The notes: generated by a model not told the origin, from the letters alone. 64,000 nt of DNA from Burkholderia sp. MS389 (GCF_016899425.1 NZ_CP045995.1:992001-1056000), one strand, 5' to 3'; positions 1 through 9,550 are shown, counted from the stretch's first letter. Numbers and translations: made by a program.

Positions 1-1158
1 CCAGTCGGGATGGCCGAGCCCGGTGGCCAGAAACGACGCGTCGCCCATCGAGCCGGGAATCAGCGCGAGATCGCCATCGCGCGCGGGTGTCGCGCCCTTG
101 CGGTGGATGTTCATGCCGTTCTCGCGCAGCACGACATTGTGCGGCACATCGACCACGAGCGCCGAACCGGTCGCGCCGGTCAGTTCCGCCAGCTCCTTGC
201 GCACCATTTCCGCGAGGACGACGCGGTTCAGCCATGCATAGCGCGCGGCCGTGCCCATCGCGACGAGGTATTCGCGCGCCAGTTCGCCGGACAGACCGTA
301 CAGGCCGCTCTCCGGATGCCTGACGCCGGCCGGCCATGCGGCACGCGCGCGATCCATCCAGCGCCGCCCGACGTAGAAGCCGACATCGCGCGAGCCGCTG
401 TGAATCATCACGACGACATCGTCCTTCGCGATCCCGGCGCGGTACGCCACATGCCGGTCGAACACCGCGTCGACGATCTGGAGTTCGACGAAATGGTTGC
501 CCGAGCCCGGCGTGCCCAGGCTCGGGTCGCGAAACATGTCGCGCGAGCCGACGTGCGCGTCCGGCGCATACTTCGCGCTGCCGTCGAACCCGGCGAGACC
601 GATGCACGACGACAGTTCAGCGGCCAGCCGGTCGCGGTCGACCTGCTGCCACAGCCCCTGCCGCGCCACGCGGTCGATGAATGCCGCCGGGCCCGCGTCG
701 AACAGCGCGCGAAATGCGTCGCCACCGACCGGCACGTCCCGGCGATCCGCGAGAATCGCACGGGTCAGCCGCTCGACGAGCGCCGCTTCGAATGGTGCGA
801 GGGCCGAGCGCTTGAGACCCGTCGTGACGAGGCGCATCCCGCAGTTGATGTCGGTGCCGATCGCGGCCGGAATCACGAACGCGTCGTCGGTCGCGACGAT
901 CGAGCCGACCGGCGCGACGCCGCCCGGATGGAAATCGGGCGTCGCGCATGCCTTGCAGACGCCGTGGTGGCCATCAGGCGACCTGACCGCGGCGAACGCG
1001 AGCAGTTGCTGCACGGCCTTCTCCTCGAGCGGGAGCGAATCGGGCAGCAGCACGGAAGCCTGCGACTGTTCATTGCGCAAATGGTAGATGCCGGCCTGAT
1101 GGTCGACATGGATGCCTTGCCGCTGCAAGGCTTTTTTCAGACGAGGGAAAGTAGACAT
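1..1158 (-). CDS. rtcB: RtcB-family RNA-splicing ligase (C-terminus beyond window)
   Basis: RtcB joins 2',3'-cyclic-phosphate (or 3'-phosphate) RNA ends to 5'-OH ends with GTP and Mn2+, in RNA repair or tRNA splicing. The 386 visible residues contain the family's DINCG segment (metal-binding Cys), a GSGNHFVE block near residue 215 and a MIHSGSR block near residue 255. The end of the visible part, ATGLGHPDW, falls just before the place where the family has its guanylylated His, so that residue lies outside the window. The start is the ATG at 1156-1158; no strong Shine-Dalgarno is visible. No rtcA, rtcR or archease gene is adjacent inside the window. Family assignment is firm; physiological substrate is unknown. 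Confidence 0.9.
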   Translation of the reverse strand, partial: MSTFPRLKKALQRQGIHVDHQAGIYHLRNEQSQASVLLPDSLPLEEKAVQQLLAFAAVRSPDGHHGVCKACATPDFHPGGVAPVGSIVATDDAFVIPAAIGTDINCGMRLVTTGLKRSALAPFEAALVERLTRAILADRRDVPVGGDAFRALFDAGPAAFIDRVARQGLWQQVDRDRLAAELSSCIGLAGFDGSAKYAPDAHVGSRDMFRDPSLGTPGSGNHFVELQIVDAVFDRHVAYRAGIAKDDVVVMIHSGSRDVGFYVGRRWMDRARAAWPAGVRHPESGLYGLSGELAREYLVAMGTAARYAWLNRVVLAEMVRKELAELTGATGSALVVDVPHNVVLRENGMNIHRKGATPARDGDLALIPGSMGDASFLATGLGHPDW

Positions 1159-1289
1159 CGCTGCTGGAAATGAAAAAGGTACGACGCGACCTCCGGCATT
1201 CCGGCGGTCGTGGGTACCTTCCTGCAGCAGCGTCGAGGAAGGAAGCGCGGATCATAGCAGAGCCGCGCGACATCCGCGACGACCGTTGC

Positions 1290-2267
1290 TCACCCGAGAC
1301 ACCCGAGCCCCGCCAGCGTCGCCTCCACCGCCGTCTCGAGCGGCGTCACCGGCTCGCGGCCGAGCACCGCGGTCACACGCGCGTTGTCCATCCGGATCGG
1401 TTCGCGCCACAGGTAACGCATCTCGAGCAATTCGCGCATCGTCGTGACGAACGGCGCGGCCACCCACACGAGCCACCACGGGAAATCGCGCAGCGCCGGC
1501 CGCATGCCGTGCCGTTGCGCGATGCGTTGCACGGCCTGCGCCATCTGCATGCCGTCTTCATCCCAATGCCCGCCCAGATGAAAACGCGCGAACGGCTCCA
1601 GCGTCTGGCGGCGCTCGATCAGCTCGAGCATCGTGCGGGCCACGTCCGGCACATACGACCATTGATGGCCGACGCCGCGGCTCGGCACGCTGATGGCCGA
1701 AACGGGCCGCCCCGGCTTGATCAGCCCCTGCGAGAACCAGCTGTTGCCTAGCTGCGGTCCGAAGAAATCACCGGCACGCACGACGATCGAACGCACGCCG
1801 TGCACGCTGGCGTCCTGCAGCCGGCGCTCCAGTTCGACGCGGATCGCGCCCTTGCGCGTCGCCGGATGCTGCGGCGCATCTTCCCGCAGCACCGGAAACG
1901 CATCGACGCCGAAGTTGTAGACCGTGCCCGGCAGCACGACGGTGGCCTGCACGGTCCGAGCCGCCGCGATCGTGTTGTCGATCATCGGCAGCACCTGCGT
2001 CGCCCAGTTCCGGTATCCGGGCGGGTTCACCGCATGCACGATCACGCTGCAGCCGCGCGCGGCGCGCACCACCGCAGCGCGATCCAGCGCGTCGCCGCGC
2101 ACCCATGCGATGCCGTCGCGCTCCACGACCTCGGCATCGAGCCCGCGCTTGAGCGCGCGCACCTGCCAGCCCGCATCGCGCAACTGCCGCGCGACTTCCC
2201 CGCCGATCCCGCCGCTCGCGCCCAGCACGAGTGCCTGCCGTTGCGTCCCGCCTGCATTTGACAACAT
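1290..2267 (-). CDS. NAD(P)-dependent epimerase/dehydratase-like protein
   Basis: A 325-residue extended short-chain dehydrogenase. An N-terminal Rossmann motif GASGGIGG lies around residues 17-24, followed by a nucleotide-sugar-epimerase-like body (NPPGYRN, PGTVYNFG, VVRAGDFFGP). The catalytic YxxxK is not in canonical form, so it is probably an atypical SDR acting on an unknown carbonyl or sugar substrate. A good ribosome-binding site, AAGGAGAG, precedes the ATG at 2267. It is divergent from a LysR gene only 99 bp away, which suggests that regulator controls it; that is inference. Confidence 0.85.
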   Translation of the reverse strand: MLSNAGGTQRQALVLGASGGIGGEVARQLRDAGWQVRALKRGLDAEVVERDGIAWVRGDALDRAAVVRAARGCSVIVHAVNPPGYRNWATQVLPMIDNTIAAARTVQATVVLPGTVYNFGVDAFPVLREDAPQHPATRKGAIRVELERRLQDASVHGVRSIVVRAGDFFGPQLGNSWFSQGLIKPGRPVSAISVPSRGVGHQWSYVPDVARTMLELIERRQTLEPFARFHLGGHWDEDGMQMAQAVQRIAQRHGMRPALRDFPWWLVWVAAPFVTTMRELLEMRYLWREPIRMDNARVTAVLGREPVTPLETAVEATLAGLGCLG

Positions 2268-2366
2268 TGCCGCTCTCCTTGAATGGCGCCATCACGACAC
2301 GCATTCTGGCGCGCCGGTCGCTATCAAGGAATTGCCGAACCTGTCGGATCAGCTATACATTTATGC

Positions 2367-3269
2367 ATGACCACCGATCTGAACTGGGAACGCTACCGCA
2401 CCTTCCTCGCGGTGCTGACGGAAGGCTCGCTGTCCGGCGCGGCGCGCGCGCTCGGCATTACGCAGCCGACGGCCGGCCGCCATGTCGCGGCGCTCGAAGC
2501 CGCGTTCGGCCAGACGCTGTTCACGCGTTCGCCGTCGGGCCTGCTGCCGACCGAGGCCGCGCTCGCGCTGCGCGGCCATGCGGAGGCACTGCGCAGCGCG
2601 GCGGCGGCGTTCGAGCGCGCGGCGGCCAGCCACGGCGCCGGCGTGCGCGGCATCGTGCGGATCTCGGCCAGCGACGTGATCGCCGTCGAGGTGCTGCCGC
2701 CGATGCTCGCGCAGCTCCGGCGCGACCATCCGGGGCTCGTGATCGAACTGGTGCCGACGGACCGCATCCAGGACGTGCTGAAACGCGAGGCCGACATCGC
2801 GGTCCGAATGGCGCCGCCCACGCAGGACGCACTCGTCGCGCGGCGCGTCGGCGACATCGAGGTCGGGCTGTATGCGCGCGACGATTACCTCGCGCACCAC
2901 GGCGCGCCGGCGACGATCGACGCGCTCGCGCATCACGCGCTGATCGGCTTCGATACGGTCACGCCGTTCATCCGCTCGGCGGCGCGTGGCATGCCGCTCT
3001 GGAAGCGCGAAGCGTTCGCGCTGCGCACCGACAGCAATCTCGCGCAGCTCGCGATGATCCGCGCCGGCTACGGGATCGGCTTCTGCCAGACGGCGCTCGC
3101 GAAACGCGACGCGCGGCTCGTGCGCGTGCTGCCCGACGGGCCCGCGATGCGGCTGGAAACCTGGGTCGTGATGCACGAAGACCTGCGGACGAGCCCGCGC
3201 TGCCGCGCCGTGTTCGATGCACTGGCGAACGGGCTGCGTGCGTATGCGGACGGTGAGGTCACCGAGTAG
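2367..3269 (+). CDS. LysR-family transcriptional regulator
   Basis: A 300-residue LysR-type regulator: winged helix-turn-helix at residues 5-65 (GSLSGAARALGITQPTAG) and a periplasmic-binding-like effector domain from about residue 90. I chose the ATG at 2367 rather than the upstream in-frame start at 2283, because the protein then begins with MTTDLNWERY, typical of the family, and a TATACAT -10-like hexamer would otherwise be coding. The divergent epimerase-like gene (start 2267) is its likely target. The effector is unknown. Confidence 0.9.
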   Translation: MTTDLNWERYRTFLAVLTEGSLSGAARALGITQPTAGRHVAALEAAFGQTLFTRSPSGLLPTEAALALRGHAEALRSAAAAFERAAASHGAGVRGIVRISASDVIAVEVLPPMLAQLRRDHPGLVIELVPTDRIQDVLKREADIAVRMAPPTQDALVARRVGDIEVGLYARDDYLAHHGAPATIDALAHHALIGFDTVTPFIRSAARGMPLWKREAFALRTDSNLAQLAMIRAGYGIGFCQTALAKRDARLVRVLPDGPAMRLETWVVMHEDLRTSPRCRAVFDALANGLRAYADGEVTE

Positions 3270-3301
3270 AAAGCCGTGGGCACGAATAGCGCGGCCGCGC
3301 G

Positions 3302-3622
3302 CTATTCGTAGATTTTCCCGGCGAACAGGATATCGGCGATGCGCCGCCAAGGATTGTCGGGCACGTCATAGAAGCGCAGCCCCTCTTCCGACGCCTCGGC
3401 CCAGTCGATCATCGCTTCCAGGTATTCGCCGATCGAACGGTTTTCCCAGCCGAGCACCGCGTGCGCGTACGGCGACAGCGGCGAGTCGGCCTCGAGCTGC
3501 CGCTCCGTATGCCAGTCATGGCCGAGCACGCGCAGGAAGTGGATCAGCGAACGCTCGTCGACCACGCGCTCCAGCGCATCCTGCAGCTTCGCGGCCATCT
3601 CGCGCTTCAGTTCGTCGTTCAT
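3302..3622 (-). CDS. Conserved hypothetical protein (DUF7660-like)
   Basis: A 106-residue acidic soluble protein without signal peptide or membrane segment. An N-terminal helix is followed by a segment with FLRVLGHDW and GWENRSIGEYLEAMIDWAE. The W-x-N then 'eyLeAm-aW' pattern resembles the small DUF7660 family; I give that from memory and with low certainty. It stands alone between two LysR genes, with the neighbouring LysR also on the minus strand 60 bp upstream. Function unknown. Confidence 0.65.
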   Translation of the reverse strand: MNDELKREMAAKLQDALERVVDERSLIHFLRVLGHDWHTERQLEADSPLSPYAHAVLGWENRSIGEYLEAMIDWAEASEEGLRFYDVPDNPWRRIADILFAGKIYE

Positions 3623-3682
3623 GCCTGTGCCCCCCTGGCGCGTCTCTCGATGACGCGCCGCCGCGTGTCGCGCGGCATGGTT

Positions 3683-4555
3683 TTACATCAGCAGTTGACG
3701 CGACAGCACCTCGCGCGCCTGGGTGACGGTCTCGCGCTCGCCCGGCAGCGGCGGCGTCAGCGAAAACACCGCGTCCGGCAGCGGCGGCAGCCGGTATTTG
3801 GTGCCGAGCCGCATCAGGCCGTCGCCGATCGCCGACGCGCACAGGCAGCCGACCCCAAGCCCCGCCGCGAGCATCGACTGCAACCCCGCGACACCCGACG
3901 CGCTGTGCACGAGCACGTACGGCGTGTGCTGCTCGTCGAGCGAGCGCACCGCGACCTGATGCATCATGCAGTCGTCCGGCAGCAGCACCAGCGGCAGCGG
4001 CTCGGGCAATTGCTCGGCGAGCGCCGGCGACGCGACCCACGACAGCGGTTCGCGCCGCAGCACCCAGCGCGTGTCGGCCGACACCGGCCGGAACGGCCCG
4101 CTCGACATGTTCATCACCACGCCGAGATCGATCTGCCCGCGTGCGTGCGCCGCTTCGATCTCCGCGCTCTTCATCGCGCTCACGTGCAGGCTCAACTGCG
4201 GGTAGCACTCGCGCAGCCGCGCCAGCATGCCCGCCACTTCATTCGTGCGGTAGTAGTCGGTGATCGCGACGCGCAACTCACCCTTGATCGCCTGCCCGCG
4301 CAGCTCGTCGAACGCGGCCTCGTTCAGCGCGACGATGCGCCGCGCGTGCTGCAGCAGCCGCGAGCCGGCCGGCGTCGGCTCGACGCCGCGCTTGCTGCGC
4401 ACGAACAACGGCACGCCGGCGCGCGATTCGAGCTTGCGCACCTGCTCGCTGACCGTCGATTGCGACAGGTGCAGCAGCGGCGCGGCGGCCGTCAGGCTGC
4501 CGGCGTCCGCGACCGCCGCGAAAGTGCGCAATTGGTCCAGGTCGAAACCGCGCAT
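3683..4555 (-). CDS. LysR-family transcriptional regulator
   Basis: A 290-residue LysR regulator. The HTH lies at residues 5-65 (FDLDQLRTFAAV, SLTAAAPLLHLSQSTVSEQ) and the effector-binding domain from about residue 90. The start is placed at 4555 (MRGFDLDQL) rather than the in-frame ATG at 4597, which would add 14 atypical residues running into the divergent promoter. It is divergent from the efflux gene starting at 4703, with 147 bp between, the usual arrangement for a LysR regulator of an exporter. The inducer is unknown. Confidence 0.9.
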   Translation of the reverse strand: MRGFDLDQLRTFAAVADAGSLTAAAPLLHLSQSTVSEQVRKLESRAGVPLFVRSKRGVEPTPAGSRLLQHARRIVALNEAAFDELRGQAIKGELRVAITDYYRTNEVAGMLARLRECYPQLSLHVSAMKSAEIEAAHARGQIDLGVVMNMSSGPFRPVSADTRWVLRREPLSWVASPALAEQLPEPLPLVLLPDDCMMHQVAVRSLDEQHTPYVLVHSASGVAGLQSMLAAGLGVGCLCASAIGDGLMRLGTKYRLPPLPDAVFSLTPPLPGERETVTQAREVLSRQLLM

Positions 4556-4702
4556 CGCCACCCCCCATCCATCGAATAACCCGATGGATTCTACCACTCT
4601 TTCCCGCTTTTCCGAATCATGGGCGATGGCCAGAATAAGGAGTCAACGGCCTGCTTGCGTCGATCGCCTATCGGGCCCTCATTCTTTGGATCTGCTTTCA
4701 TC

Positions 4703-6163
4703 ATGACGAACCACACCCTCGCCCCCTGCGCGCCGGCCGGCGCGGCTGCCGCGACGACGCCGCGCAGCCATCACGGCTGGGCGCTCGTGGTCCTGCTGGT
4801 CGGCGCCATTCTGCCGCCGCTCGACTACTTCATCGTGAACCTCGCGCTGCCGGCCATTCGCGACGGCATTGGCGCGCGCCAGGCCGAGTTGCAGCTCGTC
4901 GTGTCAGCCTATGCGTGCGCGAACGCGGTCGTGCAGATCACCGGCGGACGCCTCGGCGACCTGTACGGTCGCAAGCGCATGTTCATGATCGGCATGGCCG
5001 GCTTCGTGCTCGCGTCGGCGCTGTGCGGGCTCGCCGGCAACGGCACGGTACTGGTCGGCGGCCGCGTGCTGCAGGGCCTGTTCGCCGCGATCCTCGCGCC
5101 GCAGGTGCTCGCGACGATCCGCAGCGTATTCAGCCCGCAGGAACAGGTGCGCGTGATGGGCTTCTACGGGTTCGCGTTCGGCCTCGCGGCCGTGATCGGC
5201 CAGCTCGGCGGCGGCGCGCTGATCAGCCTGCATCCGTTCGGGCTCGGCTGGCGCGCGATCTTTCTCGTCAATCTGCCGATCGGCATCCTGGCGCTGATCG
5301 GCAGCTGGCGCTTCATCCCGGAAAACCGCGCGCCGCGCGGCCAGCGCATCGACGTGCCGGGCACGGTGCTGATGTCGCTGTTCCTGCTGATGATCGTGTA
5401 CCCGCTCACGCACGGTCGGGAAGCCGGCTGGCCGCTGTGGATGATCGCGTGCGGCATCGGCGCGCTGCCGATGCTCGGCGCGCTGCTGGCGGTCGAAGCG
5501 CGCCGGCTCGCGCGCGGCCACGATCCGCTGCTCGACGTGCGGCTGTTCCGCAACCCGGTCGTCGCGCTGGGGCTCCTGCTCGCGTTCCTGTTCTACATGC
5601 TGAGCGCGTTCTTCCTGAGCTACGGGATCTATCTGCAGGGCTGCCTGAACTGGTCGCCGCTCGCGTCCGGCTTCGCGATCCTGCCGCTCGGGCTCGGCTT
5701 CCTCGCGAGCCCGCTGCTGACGACGCGCCTCGTCGCCCGCTTCGGCGGGTATCGCGTGCTCACGCTCGGCTTCGCGATGCTCGCGGCCGGCGTCGCGAGC
5801 GCCGCCGCGCTGGCCCGCGACGGCGCGCCGGGGCCCGGCTTCTATGCGGGCATCGCGGCGATCGGCATCGGGCAAGGGCTCGTGCTGCCGTCGGTCGTGC
5901 GGATCGTGCTCGCGGAAGTCGACGCGGCCCGCGCGGGCGTCGCGTCGGGGATGGTCAGCGCGATGCTCCAGATCGGCGCGGCGGTCGGCGCCGCGACGAT
6001 CGGCGGCGTGTTCTTCGCGCGGCTCGGCGTGCATCCGGCCGCGCTCGACTACGTGCAGGGGTTCAGGGCGTCGATGTTCACGCTGACGATCGTGTTGGTG
6101 GGCTGCATTGCATTGTCGATGGCGCTCGGGCCGATGCATCGGCGGCTGCATGCGGATGCGTGA
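4703..6163 (+). CDS. MFS drug-efflux transporter, DHA2-like (14 TM)
   Basis: A 486-residue inner-membrane proton antiporter of the major facilitator superfamily. The first helix (PPLDYFIVNLALPAI) carries the DHA2-type motif; GGRLGDLYGRKRMF is the MFS loop 2-3 motif A. Hydrophobic segments continue to the C-terminus, consistent with about 14 membrane helices. The start is the ATG at 4703 (MTNHTLAP); the longer in-frame ORF from 4619 is less likely because it uses the intergenic region. The adjacent divergent LysR gene is the likely regulator. The substrate cannot be read from the sequence. Confidence 0.9.
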   Translation: MTNHTLAPCAPAGAAAATTPRSHHGWALVVLLVGAILPPLDYFIVNLALPAIRDGIGARQAELQLVVSAYACANAVVQITGGRLGDLYGRKRMFMIGMAGFVLASALCGLAGNGTVLVGGRVLQGLFAAILAPQVLATIRSVFSPQEQVRVMGFYGFAFGLAAVIGQLGGGALISLHPFGLGWRAIFLVNLPIGILALIGSWRFIPENRAPRGQRIDVPGTVLMSLFLLMIVYPLTHGREAGWPLWMIACGIGALPMLGALLAVEARRLARGHDPLLDVRLFRNPVVALGLLLAFLFYMLSAFFLSYGIYLQGCLNWSPLASGFAILPLGLGFLASPLLTTRLVARFGGYRVLTLGFAMLAAGVASAAALARDGAPGPGFYAGIAAIGIGQGLVLPSVVRIVLAEVDAARAGVASGMVSAMLQIGAAVGAATIGGVFFARLGVHPAALDYVQGFRASMFTLTIVLVGCIALSMALGPMHRRLHADA

Positions 6164-6253
6164 CGCCTGACGCGCGACGGAATTGGCCTCGTCAGTCCGA
6201 CGTCGGCGACAGATGCGGTGCATGCAACGCATGGCCGCTCGCCGGCGTCCGGT

Positions 6254-6451
6254 TTATTTGCGATGCTCGCGCTGTGCCTGCCGCGCCTCCCATTCGGCCA
6301 GTTCGACGCGATAGCGCGCGAGCGCTTCGTCGTACAGGTCGAAGACGCACGGCGAGCAGCCGCTGTTGCAGCAGTCTTCCAGTTCGGGTTGGATGGGCGG
6401 GGTCGGACGGGGATCGTCGATGGACGGATCTCCTGAAACTGGGTTCGGCAC
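6254..6451 (-). CDS. Small oxidoreductase-like-domain protein with CC-x3-C-x2-C motif
   Basis: A 65-residue protein: a proline-rich N-terminus (about 23 residues), then CCNSGCSPCV and a helix containing YDEALARYRVELAEWE. This matches the small 'oxidoreductase-like' family (PF09791), whose Cys cluster is usually found alone or at the N-terminus of larger redox proteins. Cys residues may bind metal or form disulfides; no activity is established for the stand-alone form. It is an isolated single gene between the efflux pump and creD. Confidence 0.75.
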   Translation of the reverse strand: MPNPVSGDPSIDDPRPTPPIQPELEDCCNSGCSPCVFDLYDEALARYRVELAEWEARQAQREHRK

Positions 6452-6580
6452 GGCGTGGTCCGGTAATGTGGAGTGGTCAGTATAGGGCGATCCGGGCCGC
6501 CGCCGCTTTCGGCAGGCCGGGCCGGCCGACGATGAACGCCTCCGTCACTGCGCGATCGCCGAGCCCGCCCGCTTGCTCGC

Positions 6581-7969
6581 CTACTTCACCGGCGCGCCCG
6601 GCTTCACCGCCGCCGGCTTGTCGGCCAGCGGCTGCCACGCGGCGCCGAGCGAATACCAGTCGACGCGGCGCGTGAGCGTCATGATGCCGGCGAGGATCGC
6701 GAACAGCAGCAGCGAACCGAGCATCAGCGCATTGTCTTCCGACAGCAGCAGCCCGTAGAGCGCCGCGTACAGCATCGCGAGCAGCGCCGTGAACGTCGCG
6801 CCGCGCTTCACGCTGTGCAGCACGAACGACAGGTAGAAGCCCAGCAGCCCGATGCATGCGCCGCTCGCCGCGAGATACGCATAGCCGAACGCAATATGCT
6901 CGGACAGGCTCAGCAGCAGCAGGAAGAACAGCGCGAGCGACAGGCCGACCAGCGTGTACTGGATCGGATGAATGCGCAGCCGCTTCACGAGCTCGTACAT
7001 GAAGAAGCTCGCGAACGTGAGCATCACGAACAACGCGCCGTATTTCGTCGCGCGCTCGGCCTGCAGATAGACGTTCACGGGCTCGATCACCGATACCGAC
7101 GCCATCTCGATCTCGCCGTCGCCGGTGCCGGACGCCACTTGCTCGCGCGCCTTCGTGTTGAACGACGTCACGTGCCAGTTGCTGACGAAGCCGCGCGCGT
7201 CGATCGTGCGGTCGGCCGGCAGGAATTCGCCGCCGAAGCTCGGATGCGGCCACGTCGATTTCAGCGAGAAGTCGTTCTGGTCGCCCACCGGCGCGAACGC
7301 GACCGATTCGGCGCCCGCGAGCGGCAGGCCGATGCTGAACGGCACGACCGTCGCGCCTGCGTTTGCGTCCGCCAGCGCCGCGAGATCGAGGTTCGCATGC
7401 ACGCCCTGGCGCAGGCTCTCGAGCCGCGTGCCCTGCTCCACGTCGATCCGCTTGCCGCCGATGCGCAGGTCGGGCTGCGCCTTCAACCCGCGAAGGTCGC
7501 CGATGCCGAGTGCGACATACGCACCGTCGATCTTGAAGCTCACGTGCCCGTCGGCCTGCGGCAGCTTCTTCAGGTCCGGCAGCGGCAGCGTGCCCGTCAT
7601 CCGGCTGTCGAGCCCGTACACGAGCGCCTTGTGGATGCCGCGATAGCGCACGCTGACCGACAGCGTGCCGTCGACGTTCAGCGTCTTCGGAAACACGAGC
7701 AGCCGTTTCGTCTCGCTTTTCAGGCTGGTTTTCGCCTTGCCGCCGGCGCGCACGTCGTCGCTCACGCGCGTGACTTCCGTGTAACGGACGACGAGCACCG
7801 GTCCCGTCACCGTCTGCGGCCCCGCGTAGCTCGCCCAGATGCTCTGCAGCGCGTTCTGCCGATAGTCGGCGCGTTCCCGCACGATGCTCTGGACCATCTG
7901 CAGCGGGATCAGGATCGCCAGCGCGAGAAACGCGGTGATCATGGACTTGAACAACAGGACTCGATTCAT
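6581..7969 (-). CDS. creD: Inner-membrane protein CreD
   Basis: A 462-residue CreD homologue. There is one N-terminal membrane segment (residues 8-24), a large periplasmic domain (about 35-300) and five or six C-terminal membrane helices (about 310-445). CreD is the best-known target of the CreBC two-component system and influences envelope integrity and beta-lactam and colicin responses in enterobacteria, Aeromonas and Stenotrophomonas. Here it follows creC by 105 bp and is preceded by an array of CreB-type half-sites, so direct CreB control is very likely. The sequence after residue 450 is a short hydrophilic tail (ADKPAAVKPGAPVK). Confidence 0.93.
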   Translation of the reverse strand: MNRVLLFKSMITAFLALAILIPLQMVQSIVRERADYRQNALQSIWASYAGPQTVTGPVLVVRYTEVTRVSDDVRAGGKAKTSLKSETKRLLVFPKTLNVDGTLSVSVRYRGIHKALVYGLDSRMTGTLPLPDLKKLPQADGHVSFKIDGAYVALGIGDLRGLKAQPDLRIGGKRIDVEQGTRLESLRQGVHANLDLAALADANAGATVVPFSIGLPLAGAESVAFAPVGDQNDFSLKSTWPHPSFGGEFLPADRTIDARGFVSNWHVTSFNTKAREQVASGTGDGEIEMASVSVIEPVNVYLQAERATKYGALFVMLTFASFFMYELVKRLRIHPIQYTLVGLSLALFFLLLLSLSEHIAFGYAYLAASGACIGLLGFYLSFVLHSVKRGATFTALLAMLYAALYGLLLSEDNALMLGSLLLFAILAGIMTLTRRVDWYSLGAAWQPLADKPAAVKPGAPVK

Positions 7970-8017
7970 TGCTGGCAGGTACCGGAGTGGAAGGTACGGT
8001 CAGCATGCGCGGCCCCG

Positions 8018-8066
8018 GTGAAGGGCGATTGAAGCCGGCGTGAAGCGAATGTGTGGCGAACGTGAA
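8018..8066 (-). promoter_or_regulatory. CreB-binding (cre-tag) array upstream of creD
   Basis: On the plus strand GTGAA occurs at 8018-8022, 8040-8044 and 8062-8066; TTGAA at 8029-8033 and GTGTG at 8051-8055 fill the gaps. All five are spaced by exactly 6 bases, an 11-bp period. On the minus strand this reads TTCAC-N6-TTCAA style repeats, i.e. the published CreB 'cre-tag' TTCAC-N6-TTCAC. The array lies 49-97 bp upstream of the creD start and just after the creC stop. Confidence 0.8.
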
Positions 8067-8074
8067 GCGCGCGG

Positions 8075-9535
8075 TCAGCCCGCCGACGGCAGCGTGAGCG
8101 TCGCGCACGCGCCGCCTTCGGCACGGTTCGCGAGCGCGACCTGGCCGTGGTGCAGCATCGCGACCTCGCGGACGAAACACAGCCCGAGGCCCGTGCTGCG
8201 ATCCTGCCCATCGGGACGCGGCAGCGAATAGAAGCGTTCGAACACGCGCGACAGCGCATAGTCGGGCACGCCGGGGCCGTCGTCGGCGACGCGCACGACC
8301 GCGACGTGCGCCCTGCCCGCCGGCTGCCGCTCGAGCGCGATCCGGATCGTGCTGCCCTGCGGCGCGAAATCCAGCGCGTTGTCGAGCAGGTTGCCGAGCG
8401 CCTGCCGCAGCAGGAACGGATCGCCGTCGACGACCGGCGCATCGGCCCCATCAGCCGCATCGTTCGCGTCGATCCGCAGGCTCACGCCGCGCTGCCGCGC
8501 GCGCGGTTCGATATCGTCGACGAGTTGGTCGAGCACCGGCCGCAGCGCGACCGGCTCGTGCACCGACAGCCGCTGCTTCTGCTCGACCTCGGCCAGCGCG
8601 AGCAGCTTGCGGATCATCTGTTCGAGGCGGCCGGCCTGGCGGCGGATGTTCTCGGTGAAGCGGCGGCGGTTCGCGACCGGCATGTCTTCCTGCAACAGCT
8701 CGGCCGCGCCGCTGATCGCGGCCAGCGGGCTCTTCATCTCGTGCGTGAGCGTGTGGATGTAGGTTTCGACGTACTGCCGGTCTTCCAGCCGCTGATGCAT
8801 GCTTTCGACCGCGCGCCCGAGTTCGGCCAGCTCGTTCGCGCCCTGCAGCGGCATCGACGCGCGCTCGCCGGCCGCGATCGCGCGCGCATAGCGCTGCAGG
8901 CGCCGCAGCCCGAGCACCAGCCACCACGTGCACGCGGCGCCGATCAGGATCGCGCCGCCCATCAGCAACGCGCCGTACAGCATGATCTTGCGCTGGCTGC
9001 GCGCGATGAACGGCGCGACCGTCTGGTTCGGCTTCGCGATCGTCAGCACGCCGATGATCTCGTTGCCGCGCCGGATCGGCGCCGCCACGTGCATCACGGT
9101 GCTGCTGTCGTCGTTCGGATCGCTGCGCGTGCTGCGCGCGCCGTATTCGCCGCGCAGCGTCCGGTACACGTCGTTCCAGCGCGAATAGTCCTGCCCGACC
9201 GCGCTGCCGGACGAGTCGTAGCGGACGATGCCGTGCGCGTCGGTGATGTAGAGGCGGTAGCCGATCGCGTTCTTCTGGATGCCCCACACGTTGGCGCTAA
9301 CCGGGCGCTCGTGCAGTTTCCCGAGCTGCCGTGCGAATGTGCCGTCGGCGATATGGCCGTTCGCCATGTCGTCGGCCGCCAGCGTCGCCAGCACCTGCGC
9401 GGTATCGACGAGCGTGTCCTCCATCGCTTCGCGCACGCCGGGCTTCACCTCCTGCACGAATACGCGCAGCGTGATCAGCGCGGCCAGGCCGACGATCAGG
9501 AAAAAGCCGAAGAAGATGCGCAGGCCGATATGCAT
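8075..9535 (-). CDS. creC: Sensor histidine kinase CreC
   Basis: A 486-residue membrane kinase. N-terminal helix at residues 8-27, periplasmic sensing domain to about 183, second helix at 185-207, HAMP-like linker, dimerization and phosphoacceptor box THEMKSPLAA with His265, and ATPase domain with N box (LGNLLDNALD), G boxes (DDGPGVPD, STGLGLCF). CreC phosphorylates CreB; in E. coli it responds to growth on fermentation or central metabolic signals, and to penicillin-binding-protein inhibition in other genera. It is 16 bp downstream of creB in one transcription unit. Confidence 0.94.
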   Translation of the reverse strand: MHIGLRIFFGFFLIVGLAALITLRVFVQEVKPGVREAMEDTLVDTAQVLATLAADDMANGHIADGTFARQLGKLHERPVSANVWGIQKNAIGYRLYITDAHGIVRYDSSGSAVGQDYSRWNDVYRTLRGEYGARSTRSDPNDDSSTVMHVAAPIRRGNEIIGVLTIAKPNQTVAPFIARSQRKIMLYGALLMGGAILIGAACTWWLVLGLRRLQRYARAIAAGERASMPLQGANELAELGRAVESMHQRLEDRQYVETYIHTLTHEMKSPLAAISGAAELLQEDMPVANRRRFTENIRRQAGRLEQMIRKLLALAEVEQKQRLSVHEPVALRPVLDQLVDDIEPRARQRGVSLRIDANDAADGADAPVVDGDPFLLRQALGNLLDNALDFAPQGSTIRIALERQPAGRAHVAVVRVADDGPGVPDYALSRVFERFYSLPRPDGQDRSTGLGLCFVREVAMLHHGQVALANRAEGGACATLTLPSAG

Positions 9536-9550
9536 GGGCGGTGCCGGTCG

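Noticed and set aside
10..1173. 387-residue plus-strand frame at the window start
   Set aside because: Antisense shadow of rtcB, whose motifs are clear on the minus strand.
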